Positions 1-6,195 of a stretch of 9,594 nt of DNA are shown in pieces. The position numbers were made by a program, and so were the translations under genes. The notes beneath the pieces are model-generated. The model searched no databases and was not told where the DNA came from. It saw only the letters and a list, made by a program, of their open reading frames with translations. Origin of the DNA: an uncultured Chloroflexota bacterium (lineage in GTDB: Bacteria > Chloroflexota > Limnocylindria > Limnocylindrales > Limnocylindraceae); contig CAIZYO010000170.1 of the NCBI GenBank assembly GCA_903937225.1, positions 1-9,594 of the forward strand, read 5' to 3'. Within the stretch, counting starts at the first letter, position 1. Each line of letters opens with the position of its first letter.

Positions 1-460
1 CGCGTAGCCACTCGTCGTATCGAATCTTGGCCCCTTCTTGCACGTTCTGCTGCCAACGTGACGCGAGGATCTTTGTGAGAGGCCGAAGCGTAATCGCAAT
101 ATGGGTTTTCTCTCGGCCGAGCTCGTTGATGATTCGCTCCGCCTGTACTGGAGTTGCGCCGGCGAAGAACTCACTGCTAATCAGCACGGAGTCGCCTCGC
201 ACCGATTTGACTTCGCGGACCAGGCTGCTCCAATGGCGCATGGATGGTGGGTGTCCCGTGCTTGGGTGTTCCCGTTCCGTGACCGCAAACGCTGCGGTTG
301 AGGGCTGGACACCGCTTCCCGCATACCGAATTCCAGCGCCTTGCAGTGCCGCACGTCCGGTATGACATGCACCTTGGAGCGCACTTGTGCCCGTCTTTGG
401 TGGGCCGATGTGAAGCACGACGCTTCCGCGTGGAAGTGCCGCGCGGGTGCCCTCGCTCAT
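1..460 (-). CDS. Sulfotransferase-like protein, 3' end beyond the left edge (paralogue A)
   Basis: An open frame of 153 codons starts with ATG at 460 and runs off the window. It begins MSEGTRAALPRGSVVLHIG. It carries a sulfotransferase-type 5'-phosphosulfate loop (GPPKTGTSALQ, residues 19-29), a SSEFFAG motif (95-101), and a 3'-phosphate element in which Arg126 and Ser134 have the R-x7-S spacing of PAPS-binding sulfotransferases, followed by the family-like WQQ (136-138). The same motifs in the same order occur in the other two paralogues of this window, which confirms the frame. The ATG overlaps the stop of the upstream gene as ATGA. No Shine-Dalgarno sequence is visible in front of it, so translation probably depends on coupling. 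By family it should transfer a sulfonate group from PAPS to an unknown acceptor. Roughly the C-terminal 60% is missing if its length matches its relatives (388-396 aa). A nucleotide kinase-like P-loop protein is a less likely alternative. Confidence 0.85.
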   Translation of the reverse strand, partial: MSEGTRAALPRGSVVLHIGPPKTGTSALQGACHTGRAALQGAGIRYAGSGVQPSTAAFAVTEREHPSTGHPPSMRHWSSLVREVKSVRGDSVLISSEFFAGATPVQAERIINELGREKTHIAITLRPLTKILASRWQQNVQEGAKIRYDEWLR

Positions 461-1647
461 GGTTTTCGACGCGGGATGATGCCCGCTCGCTGAAGAAGTC
501 GCTCCCAGGTGACCGCAAGCAAGACTTTGAGTGGAATCTCGTCGAGGAAGACCTGGTACTGCGTTCGCTTCTTCAGTCCCTCAATCCCAGCTGCCTGCAG
601 CAGGGAGACGGCCATCGCACCACCAAGTGAGGCCGGGACGAGGACATCGTTTCCATCATGAGGCGCTGCGCTACCCGTTGGAATCTTCTCGAGCGCGCGG
701 AGGTCTCCCACCACGGCAACGCCTGATTGCTCAATTGCCTGCACGATCTGACTAGCAACGCGGATGGTTGCTTCGTGCGCTGAGACGGGAAGCAGCGGCT
801 TTTGGCCACGTTCTGCGACTTTTGCAGTAAGTAGATGCTTGTGAATTCGAATCCATGGCGCCTTCTCACCGAACATATGGCCCATGTCTGTGCGGTCAAG
901 TTCGGCATAGCTTGCTCGCACCAGTTCTGCCTGTTCAATGGACATCGACTCATTGAGGTGTTCGCCTGGCTGCAGCGTTCCAGCGGTTAGGCCGATCAAT
1001 TGCTCAAAGATTGGGTAGATGGCACCACGATCACCTGAATCCACCACGACAACGCTGACGCGGTCCGCGCCTACAACACTAACCCATCGTGCCAACAGCT
1101 CATCATGGCGGTGACGCTGCCAGAAGAGATCAACCTTCCGTTCCGCAGAGTGTGGCGTAAAGAGTTCGCGGGTCCACTCTTCAAGCGACGGCATTGCCCC
1201 ACGCTTCACAAACTGCTGCCACTGGCTCGGGATGATCTGGGCAAGCGAGCGTAGGGTCAATACGACGCGGATCGGCCGGGATCCCATAGACGAAATGAAT
1301 TTATCAATGTGCTGAGGACTGAGGTCGGCCAGGTCTTCCGCACTGATGATTGCCGTCTTTCCAGGGTTGGCGATAAGAGTTTCGTAGAGTGCCGACCAGT
1401 GATCTGGGTTCTTGGACGAGCGGCTGTGGTACTTGAAGTCTCGATCAATACTTCGGGCAAACGCCTTTACCGCAATGTTTGCGTTGTTTTGATTCCCTGA
1501 CGCGAAGTAGATGAATCCCTGGGCATCAAGGGCGTTCGCCGCACGCACAAGTGCATCCTGAACAGCAGTGGTCCCCGTCTTGTGGGGGCCGACGTGAATC
1601 AACACGCCACCGCGCTCAATCGCTGGAATCACTGCTGCGCTTTGCAT
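457..1647 (-). CDS. Sulfotransferase-like protein (paralogue B)
   Basis: The protein has 396 residues from the chosen ATG at 1647. GAGG lies five bases upstream of that ATG. A GTG at 1653 would add two residues but has no ribosome binding site. The N-terminal P-loop is HVGPHKTGTTAVQ (residues 18-30), matching the 5'-phosphosulfate loop of sulfotransferases. An ISAEDLADLS segment follows near 101-110. The strand-helix unit VVLTLRSLAQIIPSQWQQ places Arg133 and Ser141 at the R-x7-S spacing used for the 3'-phosphate of PAPS. A later strand (ADRVSVVVVD) and a C-terminal GVAVVGDL motif also recur in the plus-strand paralogue at 3217. No signal peptide or membrane segment is seen, so it is likely cytosolic. 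The acceptor is unknown. It is the first gene of a minus-strand pair, divergent from the Rrf2 gene, and its TGA overlaps the next start. The PAPS assignment rests on motifs alone. Confidence 0.85.
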   Translation of the reverse strand: MQSAAVIPAIERGGVLIHVGPHKTGTTAVQDALVRAANALDAQGFIYFASGNQNNANIAVKAFARSIDRDFKYHSRSSKNPDHWSALYETLIANPGKTAIISAEDLADLSPQHIDKFISSMGSRPIRVVLTLRSLAQIIPSQWQQFVKRGAMPSLEEWTRELFTPHSAERKVDLFWQRHRHDELLARWVSVVGADRVSVVVVDSGDRGAIYPIFEQLIGLTAGTLQPGEHLNESMSIEQAELVRASYAELDRTDMGHMFGEKAPWIRIHKHLLTAKVAERGQKPLLPVSAHEATIRVASQIVQAIEQSGVAVVGDLRALEKIPTGSAAPHDGNDVLVPASLGGAMAVSLLQAAGIEGLKKRTQYQVFLDEIPLKVLLAVTWERLLQRAGIIPRRKP

Positions 1648-1671
1648 CCACACCTCACTACGCGGCTAGGG

Positions 1672-1706
1672 GCTAAGACCATGACTTAGCTCCAGTATGA
1701 TGGAGC
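1672..1706. promoter_or_regulatory. Divergent promoter region with two abutting inverted repeats (candidate operator)
   Basis: The short gap between the divergent sulfotransferase and Rrf2 genes holds two perfect inverted repeats. GCTAAG (1672-1677) pairs with CTTAGC (1685-1690) across 7 bases, and GCTCCA (1689-1694) pairs with TGGAGC (1701-1706) across 6 bases. The second repeat covers TATGAT (1696-1701), a good -10 hexamer that ends six bases before the Rrf2 ATG. This placement would put the transcript start at or next to the A of the ATG, giving a leaderless mRNA. No convincing -35 box is seen. Autoregulation by the adjacent Rrf2 protein is inferred from the position. Confidence 0.45.
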
Positions 1707-1707
1707 C

Positions 1708-2157
1708 ATGCGCCTGACGAGTCGAACCGATTATGCCCTTCGTGCCGCGCTCGAACTAGCGGCGGCGCGCGGAACCCCGCTGACCACCTCCGAGATCGGC
1801 GGTGCCCAAGCCATCCCCGCTTCCTACTTGGGCGCAGTGCTCGCGGAGCTGCGCAGGGGCGGCATCGTGAAGGCGCGACGCGGCCCTGAGGGTGGCTGGA
1901 CGCTGGCGCGTGAGGCGACCGCGATCAGCCTGGCTGACGTGATTCGCGCAGTGGACGGCACGTTGGCGAACGTGGCGGGGACACGACCGGAGAAGCTGAA
2001 GTACAAGGGTGCGGCAGAAGGCTTGCGGAGTGCCCTGGTGGCGGTCCGCGCGGCAGAGCGCGAAGTGCTCGAGAGCATCTCGCTCGCAGGCGCAATCAGC
2101 GGCAAGTTCTCGGCGAAGGTTCGCCTCCTCCTCAAGAACCCCAGCGCCTGGCGCTGA
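1708..2157 (+). CDS. Rrf2-family transcriptional regulator, cysteine-free
   Basis: The 149-residue product has the Rrf2 winged-helix layout. It opens MRLTSRTDYALRAALELAA, as the family does. A recognition helix lies around IPASYLGAVLAELRRGGIV (36-54), and the wing RRGPEGGWTLA is followed by ISLADVIRAVDG, the hallmark Rrf2 segment. The length is typical. There is no cysteine anywhere, so the three-Cys iron-sulfur site of IscR, NsrR or RsrR is absent. In that respect it is closer to CymR-type members, which sense sulfur status through a partner protein. The start is well fixed: a -10 box ends six bases upstream, suggesting a leaderless transcript, and GGAG at 1702-1705 is too close to be a normal ribosome binding site. 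It lies between a sulfotransferase-like gene and a TauE-type exporter, which are its likely targets. Family assignment is firm; the ligand is unknown. Confidence 0.88.
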   Translation: MRLTSRTDYALRAALELAAARGTPLTTSEIGGAQAIPASYLGAVLAELRRGGIVKARRGPEGGWTLAREATAISLADVIRAVDGTLANVAGTRPEKLKYKGAAEGLRSALVAVRAAEREVLESISLAGAISGKFSAKVRLLLKNPSAWR

Positions 2158-2173
2158 GTTCTTCATCGAGCCC

Positions 2174-2202
2174 TTGACACGGCGGCGGACGCTCCCTATT
2201 GT
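2174..2202 (+). promoter_or_regulatory. Sigma70-type promoter for the TauE/SafE gene
   Basis: A perfect TTGACA (2174-2179) is followed after 17 bases by TATTGT (2197-2202), a good -10 match with optimal spacing. Transcription would start near 2209 and give a leader of about 34 bases. The exporter gene thus seems to have its own promoter rather than relying on read-through from the regulator gene upstream. Confidence 0.6.
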
Positions 2203-2204
2203 CT

Positions 2205-2232
2205 ACACAATCACCTTAGAATTGTGTGATTG
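2205..2232. promoter_or_regulatory. Nested inverted repeats at the TauE transcription start (candidate operator)
   Basis: Two overlapping dyads share this stretch. ACACAAT (2205-2211) pairs with ATTGTGT (2221-2227), and CAATCAC (2208-2214) pairs with GTGATTG (2226-2232). They begin just after the -10 box and end at the ribosome binding site, a usual place for a repressor site. The central CTTAG (2215-2219) also occurs in the dyad at the Rrf2 promoter. The RNA could instead fold as a hairpin next to the ribosome binding site. The Rrf2 protein is the obvious candidate ligand, by inference. Confidence 0.45.
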
Positions 2233-2242
2233 AGGAGGTCGA

Positions 2243-3109
2243 ATGCAGCAGTTGATTGCAGTCGCCATCGCAGGACTTGTGGCACAGCTGGTGGACGGTG
2301 CGCTCGGTATGGGTTACGGACTCACTTCGTCAACACTACTGATCGCAACTGGCCTTACACCAGCGGCAGCATCCGCTTCGGTGCACCTTGCAGAGGTCGG
2401 GACGACGGCCGTCTCCGGGGTGGCGCACCACCGCTTCAACAACGTGGACTGGCATGCTGTGCGTCGCATTGCGATCCCTGGAGGGATTGGCGCGTTCCTT
2501 GGCGCTACCTTCCTCTCTTCAATCTCTACGGAGTTCGCAAAGCCGCTCGCAAGCTCGCTCCTCTTCACGCTCGGAATCTACGTGCTCCTTCGGTTCGTGC
2601 TCGGTAAGGTTCGCGTTGCGCGGACCGGTCGACCAAGCCTTCGATTTCTTGCGCCGCTCGGCCTGATCGGTGGATTTGTCGATGCAACCGGAGGTGGTGG
2701 GTGGGGACCAGTCACAACGCCAACCCTGCTCGCAGATGGCCGACTCGCACCGAACCGCGTGATCGGCACCGTCAGCGCGAGTGAGTTTGTAGTCGCGATC
2801 TCCGCAAGCGTTGGTTTCTTTGTCGCACTGAGCGGTCAGGCGGTGCGACTGGAGTACGTCTTCGCACTCCTTGGTGGGGGAATCATCGCCGCGCCAATCG
2901 CTGCGTATTCGGTTCGGAAGCTTAATCCTCGCCTCCTCGGCGTGATCGTGGGTGGATTTATCTGCTTTACGAACGCACGTACAGTCCTCGGCGCGTTCGG
3001 CGCCTCCGAGGTGGCATTCCAGCTTGTCTACACCGCGATCGTGTCTATCTGGGTGCTTGCAATCGCGTATGTGCTCCGCGCGCTCCGAAGCGAACGAGCG
3101 TCACGCTGA
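2243..3109 (+). CDS. TauE/SafE-family sulfite/organosulfonate exporter-like membrane protein
   Basis: The 288-residue product is almost wholly hydrophobic, with roughly eight membrane segments in two halves joined by a basic linker near 121-135 (GKVRVARTGRPSLRF). Each half carries the same glycine-rich signature, VDGALGMGYG (17-26) and VDATGGGGWGP (146-156), the internal duplication typical of TauE/SafE (DUF81) transporters. Length and start fit the family. The ATG follows GAGGAGG (2232-2238) with a four-base spacer. Members are linked to efflux of sulfite, sulfoacetate or other small organosulfur anions, but the family is broad and many have no known substrate. Here it sits between an Rrf2 regulator and a sulfotransferase-like gene, so a sulfur anion is plausible. 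Its own promoter and candidate operator suggest control by the neighbouring regulator. Confidence 0.87.
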   Translation: MQQLIAVAIAGLVAQLVDGALGMGYGLTSSTLLIATGLTPAAASASVHLAEVGTTAVSGVAHHRFNNVDWHAVRRIAIPGGIGAFLGATFLSSISTEFAKPLASSLLFTLGIYVLLRFVLGKVRVARTGRPSLRFLAPLGLIGGFVDATGGGGWGPVTTPTLLADGRLAPNRVIGTVSASEFVVAISASVGFFVALSGQAVRLEYVFALLGGGIIAAPIAAYSVRKLNPRLLGVIVGGFICFTNARTVLGAFGASEVAFQLVYTAIVSIWVLAIAYVLRALRSERASR

Positions 3110-3196
3110 CCGCTCACGCTACGTTTGTTGCCGAGTGCGTTCTCACCTGCAAGGGCAGCCGTTGACAACCTGTGCGCGATGTCTCACCTTCGTAGG

Positions 3197-3220
3197 ATGA
3201 GCAACGTGATCAGCGCATGA
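3197..3220 (+). CDS. Possible 7-codon leader ORF overlapping the next start
   Basis: ATG at 3197 opens a tiny frame, MSNVISA, whose TGA (3218-3220) overlaps the ATG at 3217 as ATGA. TAGGAT at 3193-3198 resembles a -10 box but overlaps this start, so the same bases cannot serve both roles. A transcript starting near 3205 would retain only the GTG at 3206 in this frame. There is no clear ribosome binding site for either start. It is listed because the main gene lacks its own ribosome binding site and may be reached by re-initiation. Confidence 0.15.
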   Translation: MSNVISA

Positions 3221-4383
3221 GCCACGCTCCGCGGCCCACTGCAGACCGCTTCATCCATATTGGCGCGCCGAAGTGCGGATCTACGGCACTTCAGTCATGG
3301 CTCGACATCAACCGAGCCACGCTTGCGGCCCAGGGAGTTCACTATGTCAGCGAAGGGGCGCACTGGATTGCCCCCGCCAAGGCTCTCGTTGGCGTGTCAG
3401 ACCGCGTGAGCGGGAAGCCGGTGCCAATGCGCGAGTGGGAGCGGTTGGTTGCTGCCGTACGAAAGGCGACACCAGATTCCGGGAGCACTGCGCGAGCAAT
3501 CATCAGCAGCGAGTGGTACGCAGGTGCGTCGGACGAAGCCGTAGAGCGGGCCGTACGCGACCTTGATGGTTCACGGATGCGGGTGCTGCTCTTCGTTCGC
3601 CCGCTCTCTTCCACGCTTGTCTCCGCCTGGCAACAGGCACTGAAGCTCGGTGGAAAGCAGTCGCTTCACGAGTGGCTCACCACCATCTTCGATGAACCGA
3701 CTTCGCCCACAGCGGAGAGAGCGTGGGGGAAGCACCGATACGATCTGATCGCGGCCCGCTGGGCGAAGCGCATCGGGGCCGATCGTGTCTCAATCGTGGT
3801 GCTGGATCCTACGAACCCCGAGAACCTCTTCCGTACAGTTGAGGAGATCGCTGGTGTAGCACCCGGCTCCGCCTCCGCTGCACCGAACCGCACGAACCAA
3901 TCACTCTCTCCATTTGAATCGGACGTCCTTCTTGCACTTAACAAGGAGTTTTATGCGCGCGGAGGCACGCTGCGGGGGTATCGCCAGGGTATTCTCAGGA
4001 CGTTCGACGGATATGTGAACAGCGTGCGTGGGGGAACTCCTGAAAAGATGCGACTCCCGCAGCCCTGGGAGCCCCGCGTAGCTGCGCTCAACGAAGAGAT
4101 CGCTTCTGGGATCGAGGGCTCTGGGGTCCAGGTGATCGGCGACCTTGCGCTCTTCCGCACGTCCGCACCGCAGGGAGGTCTCGTGACCGAGACGCCCGAT
4201 CGGGCGGTACACGTTTCCTCTGCGGCCAGAATGATTTACTCGCTCCTCGTCACCACAGGGATTGCACAGCCATCACAGCCGCTTGCTGGATTTGGGCCGC
4301 AGCGTGAGCGCACGAGTGCCGCCGTCAGGCGCGCGCTGGCCATGATCCGCAATGCACTGTCGCGACGAACACGGCGCGGTTAA
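3217..4383 (+). CDS. Sulfotransferase-like protein (paralogue C)
   Basis: The 388-residue product has the same architecture as the two minus-strand paralogues. The P-loop is HIGAPKCGSTALQ (14-26), SSEWYAG lies at 97-103, and the 3'-phosphate unit LLFVRPLSSTLVSAWQQ has Arg128 and Ser136 in R-x7-S spacing. ADRVSIVVLD and GVQVIGDLALF follow. These agree with PAPS-dependent sulfotransferases, so it probably sulfonates an unknown small molecule or glycan in the cytosol. It is closer to paralogue A than to B in the SSE and RPL motifs. The C-terminus is strongly basic (RRTRRG). No Shine-Dalgarno sequence precedes the ATG; the start was chosen because the P-loop lies just downstream, as in paralogue A. 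It follows the TauE-like gene after a 107-base gap that holds a TTGACA (3162-3167) without a well-spaced -10. It converges with the ABC operon. Confidence 0.86.
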   Translation: MSHAPRPTADRFIHIGAPKCGSTALQSWLDINRATLAAQGVHYVSEGAHWIAPAKALVGVSDRVSGKPVPMREWERLVAAVRKATPDSGSTARAIISSEWYAGASDEAVERAVRDLDGSRMRVLLFVRPLSSTLVSAWQQALKLGGKQSLHEWLTTIFDEPTSPTAERAWGKHRYDLIAARWAKRIGADRVSIVVLDPTNPENLFRTVEEIAGVAPGSASAAPNRTNQSLSPFESDVLLALNKEFYARGGTLRGYRQGILRTFDGYVNSVRGGTPEKMRLPQPWEPRVAALNEEIASGIEGSGVQVIGDLALFRTSAPQGGLVTETPDRAVHVSSAARMIYSLLVTTGIAQPSQPLAGFGPQRERTSAAVRRALAMIRNALSRRTRRG

Positions 4384-4392
4384 TGCGCGCCG
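4372..4392. terminator. Hairpin at a convergent gene junction, possible weak terminator
   Basis: CGGCGCG (4372-4378) can pair with CGCGCCG (4386-4392) around a 7-base loop that contains the TAA stop of paralogue C. The opposing permease gene ends at 4419, so one hairpin could act for both directions. Neither strand has a T-run after the stem, so it is not a classic intrinsic terminator. Confidence 0.3.
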
Positions 4393-4418
4393 AGAGAAAT
4401 GTCGCGTAAGGGTAGTGC

Positions 4419-5222
4419 CTAACGCCCGCCCCGCGTGATCTCTCCGCCACCAATTCGCTGAGCAATCCAGACGGGGACAACGGAGACCAACACAAGCAAC
4501 AGCGCAACCACATTGACCACGGGAAGCTGATACGAACGCTGCAACTCGCTATAGACCCAGACGGGGAGCGTGCGGGCGCCAGGCCCAGCGGCGAAGAGTG
4601 TGACGATCACTTCGTCAAACGAGAGGGCGAAGGCGAGAAGTCCGCCTGAGAGGAGCGCGGTGCGCATTCCTGGCAGCGTGATGCGGCGGAAGGTCATCCA
4701 TGAATCGGCGCCAAGATCTGCGGACGCCTCCTCAGGGCTGCGCGGAAGGCGGCGCAACCGTGCCACCACATTGTTGTAGGCCACCACCACGCAGAACGTG
4801 GCATGAGCGATCACGATCGTGTGGAGGCCAAGATCAATGCCAAAGAGCTTGAAACTGCTTTGCAACGAAATACCTGTGACCACTCCTGGAAGTGCGATTG
4901 GGAGAACAAAGAGGAATGAGATCGCGTTCTTTCCAAAGAAGTTATGCCGCTGCATCGCGAGTGCCGCGAGTGTGCCAAGGATGAGTGCGAGTACGGTTGA
5001 AATGGTTGCCACGATCAGCGAGTTTGTTAGCGCGTCTCGAATGGCTGGACTCCCCGCCGCCTCGCCGAACCAGTCCAGCGTGAATCCGCTCGGCGGCCAA
5101 CCACCAAGAGGACTCGCATTGAACGCGTATACCGCGAGGATCACCAGCGGGAGGTAGATGAAGACCATGACCGCACCAGTGAAGATGCGTAGGGCTGCTC
5201 GAACAAGCGGCGACTCAACCAT
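4419..5222 (-). CDS. ydcV: Polyamine-type ABC transporter permease, PotC/YdcV-like
   Basis: The 267-residue inner-membrane protein has about six membrane segments, the first at about residues 12-34. The cytoplasmic EAA loop, EEASADLGADSWMTFRRITLP (about 164-184), docks the ATPase. The short N-terminus and the sequence after it (FIYLPLVILAVYAFNAS) match the PotC/YdcV half of polyamine importers, which pairs with a PotB/YdcU-like partner. That partner is encoded directly upstream, 18 bases away. Start: ATG at 5222 with GGGGAG five bases upstream. It is the last gene of the operon and ends in a convergent junction. By family the complex imports putrescine or a related cationic compound; the permease alone does not fix the substrate. 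The symbol is by analogy with the E. coli set. Confidence 0.88.
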   Translation of the reverse strand: MVESPLVRAALRIFTGAVMVFIYLPLVILAVYAFNASPLGGWPPSGFTLDWFGEAAGSPAIRDALTNSLIVATISTVLALILGTLAALAMQRHNFFGKNAISFLFVLPIALPGVVTGISLQSSFKLFGIDLGLHTIVIAHATFCVVVAYNNVVARLRRLPRSPEEASADLGADSWMTFRRITLPGMRTALLSGGLLAFALSFDEVIVTLFAAGPGARTLPVWVYSELQRSYQLPVVNVVALLLVLVSVVPVWIAQRIGGGEITRGGR

Positions 5223-5240
5223 GCTGACTCCCCCGCCACA

Positions 5241-6104
5241 TCAGAGCGACTCAAATGCGCCGAGGCGGCGCGCAACAAGTAGATATCCAATCATCACGAG
5301 GATTGGCACGAATGAGAATGCCGCTGCAACAGGGAAGCTGCCGAGTGCTGAGTTGTCATAGATCACGTTGCCAATGAACTTCGCGTCAGAGACAAGATCA
5401 GGGACGATGTAGTCGCCGATACTCAGCGAGAAGGTGAAGATGGAGCCAGCAGCAAGCGCCGGTATTAGTTGCGGGAAGATGACGCGACGGAAGGTGATCC
5501 AGCCACGACCGCCAAGATCGGCAGAGGCCTCAAGCAGCGAGTTTGGGATGCGCTCAAGGCCGGCGTAGACAGGGAGGATCATGTACGGGAGCCAGAGGTA
5601 CGTCAGGACGAGCCACGAGTTTGCGATCTCCGTCAGCCCAGGCCCCTCCAAGCCAAACGGTGAGATCGCCCACCCAAGCAATCCGTTTGTCTGAAGGATC
5701 GTCCGCCACGCGTAGATCTTGACCAGGTAAGAGGCCCAAAGCGGCATGGTGACGGCGACTAAGAGGAGTGCGCGCTTCCGAGGCGATGCGATCCGCGCCA
5801 TGTAGTACGCCACCGGGAGTGCGATCGCCGCCGCGGTGATGGTGACGAGTGCTGCAATCCCGATGGTGCGTGCGGCAATCGTGAAGTAGACAGGGTTGCT
5901 CAAGATCTGCGCAAAGGCATCAAGCGTCCAGTTGAAGGGCTCCACTTTTCCAGTAAACGAATCCTTCGACCAGAAGGCGTGCATCAACAGAATGAAGAGT
6001 GAGCCGAGGTAGACAATGCTGATCCAGCCAAGTGGGCCAGCAAGAAGTGCGCGCAGCGTTGCGCGCGGGTGCTGATTGAACCAACCGGTGATGCGCCGCA
6101 TCAT
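5241..6104 (-). CDS. ydcU: Polyamine-type ABC transporter permease, PotB/YdcU-like
   Basis: The 287-residue protein has about six membrane helices, the first at about 24-45. A periplasmic loop (SKDSFTGKVEPFNWTLDAF, about 46-64) follows it. The EAA loop, LEASADLGGRGWITFRRVIFP (191-211), contacts the ATPase. The region WASYLVKIYAWRTILQTNGLLG is characteristic of PotB/PotH/YdcU permeases. It forms the membrane channel with the next gene's product. It starts at ATG 6104 (a second ATG follows at once), with AAGG about ten bases upstream. It is separated from the binding-protein gene by 91 bases containing a strong hairpin, which may lower its expression relative to the binding protein. The symbol is by analogy. 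Confidence 0.88.
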   Translation of the reverse strand: MMRRITGWFNQHPRATLRALLAGPLGWISIVYLGSLFILLMHAFWSKDSFTGKVEPFNWTLDAFAQILSNPVYFTIAARTIGIAALVTITAAAIALPVAYYMARIASPRKRALLLVAVTMPLWASYLVKIYAWRTILQTNGLLGWAISPFGLEGPGLTEIANSWLVLTYLWLPYMILPVYAGLERIPNSLLEASADLGGRGWITFRRVIFPQLIPALAAGSIFTFSLSIGDYIVPDLVSDAKFIGNVIYDNSALGSFPVAAAFSFVPILVMIGYLLVARRLGAFESL

Positions 6105-6131
6105 GCGTGCGTCACCTTCACGAGAACAGGG

Positions 6132-6169
6132 CGGAGCCCCCCGAGATTCATCATCTTCGAGGGGCTCCG
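6132..6169 (-). promoter_or_regulatory. Intercistronic GC-rich hairpin after the binding-protein gene
   Basis: CGGAGCCCC (6132-6140) and GGGGCTCCG (6161-6169) form a perfect 9-bp stem around a 20-base loop that can pair further (CGA 6142-6144 with TCG 6157-6159). It lies in the 91-base gap after the binding-protein stop. The minus-strand RNA has no U-run after the stem. A partial terminator or a 3' mRNA stabiliser is likely, as found after binding-protein genes in other ABC operons, where it raises binding-protein output over permeases. Confidence 0.6.
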
Positions 6170-6195
6170 TCCAGGTTCAGCGTTAACTGCGAGGC

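Noticed and set aside
27..518. Open frames on both strands overlapping 27-518 (about 110 codons each)
   Set aside because: They are off-frame with the edge-truncated sulfotransferase-like gene, whose translation carries clear family motifs; the others show no motif and odd Arg/Cys-rich composition.
1756..2166. 136-codon antisense frame over the Rrf2 gene
   Set aside because: Low-complexity Arg/Ala-rich product antisense to a clear Rrf2 domain, with no start signal.
3162..3198. TTGACA (3162-3167) with TAGGAT (3193-3198) as one promoter
   Set aside because: The spacer is 25 bases, far from the usual 16-18, so the two boxes are unlikely to act together.
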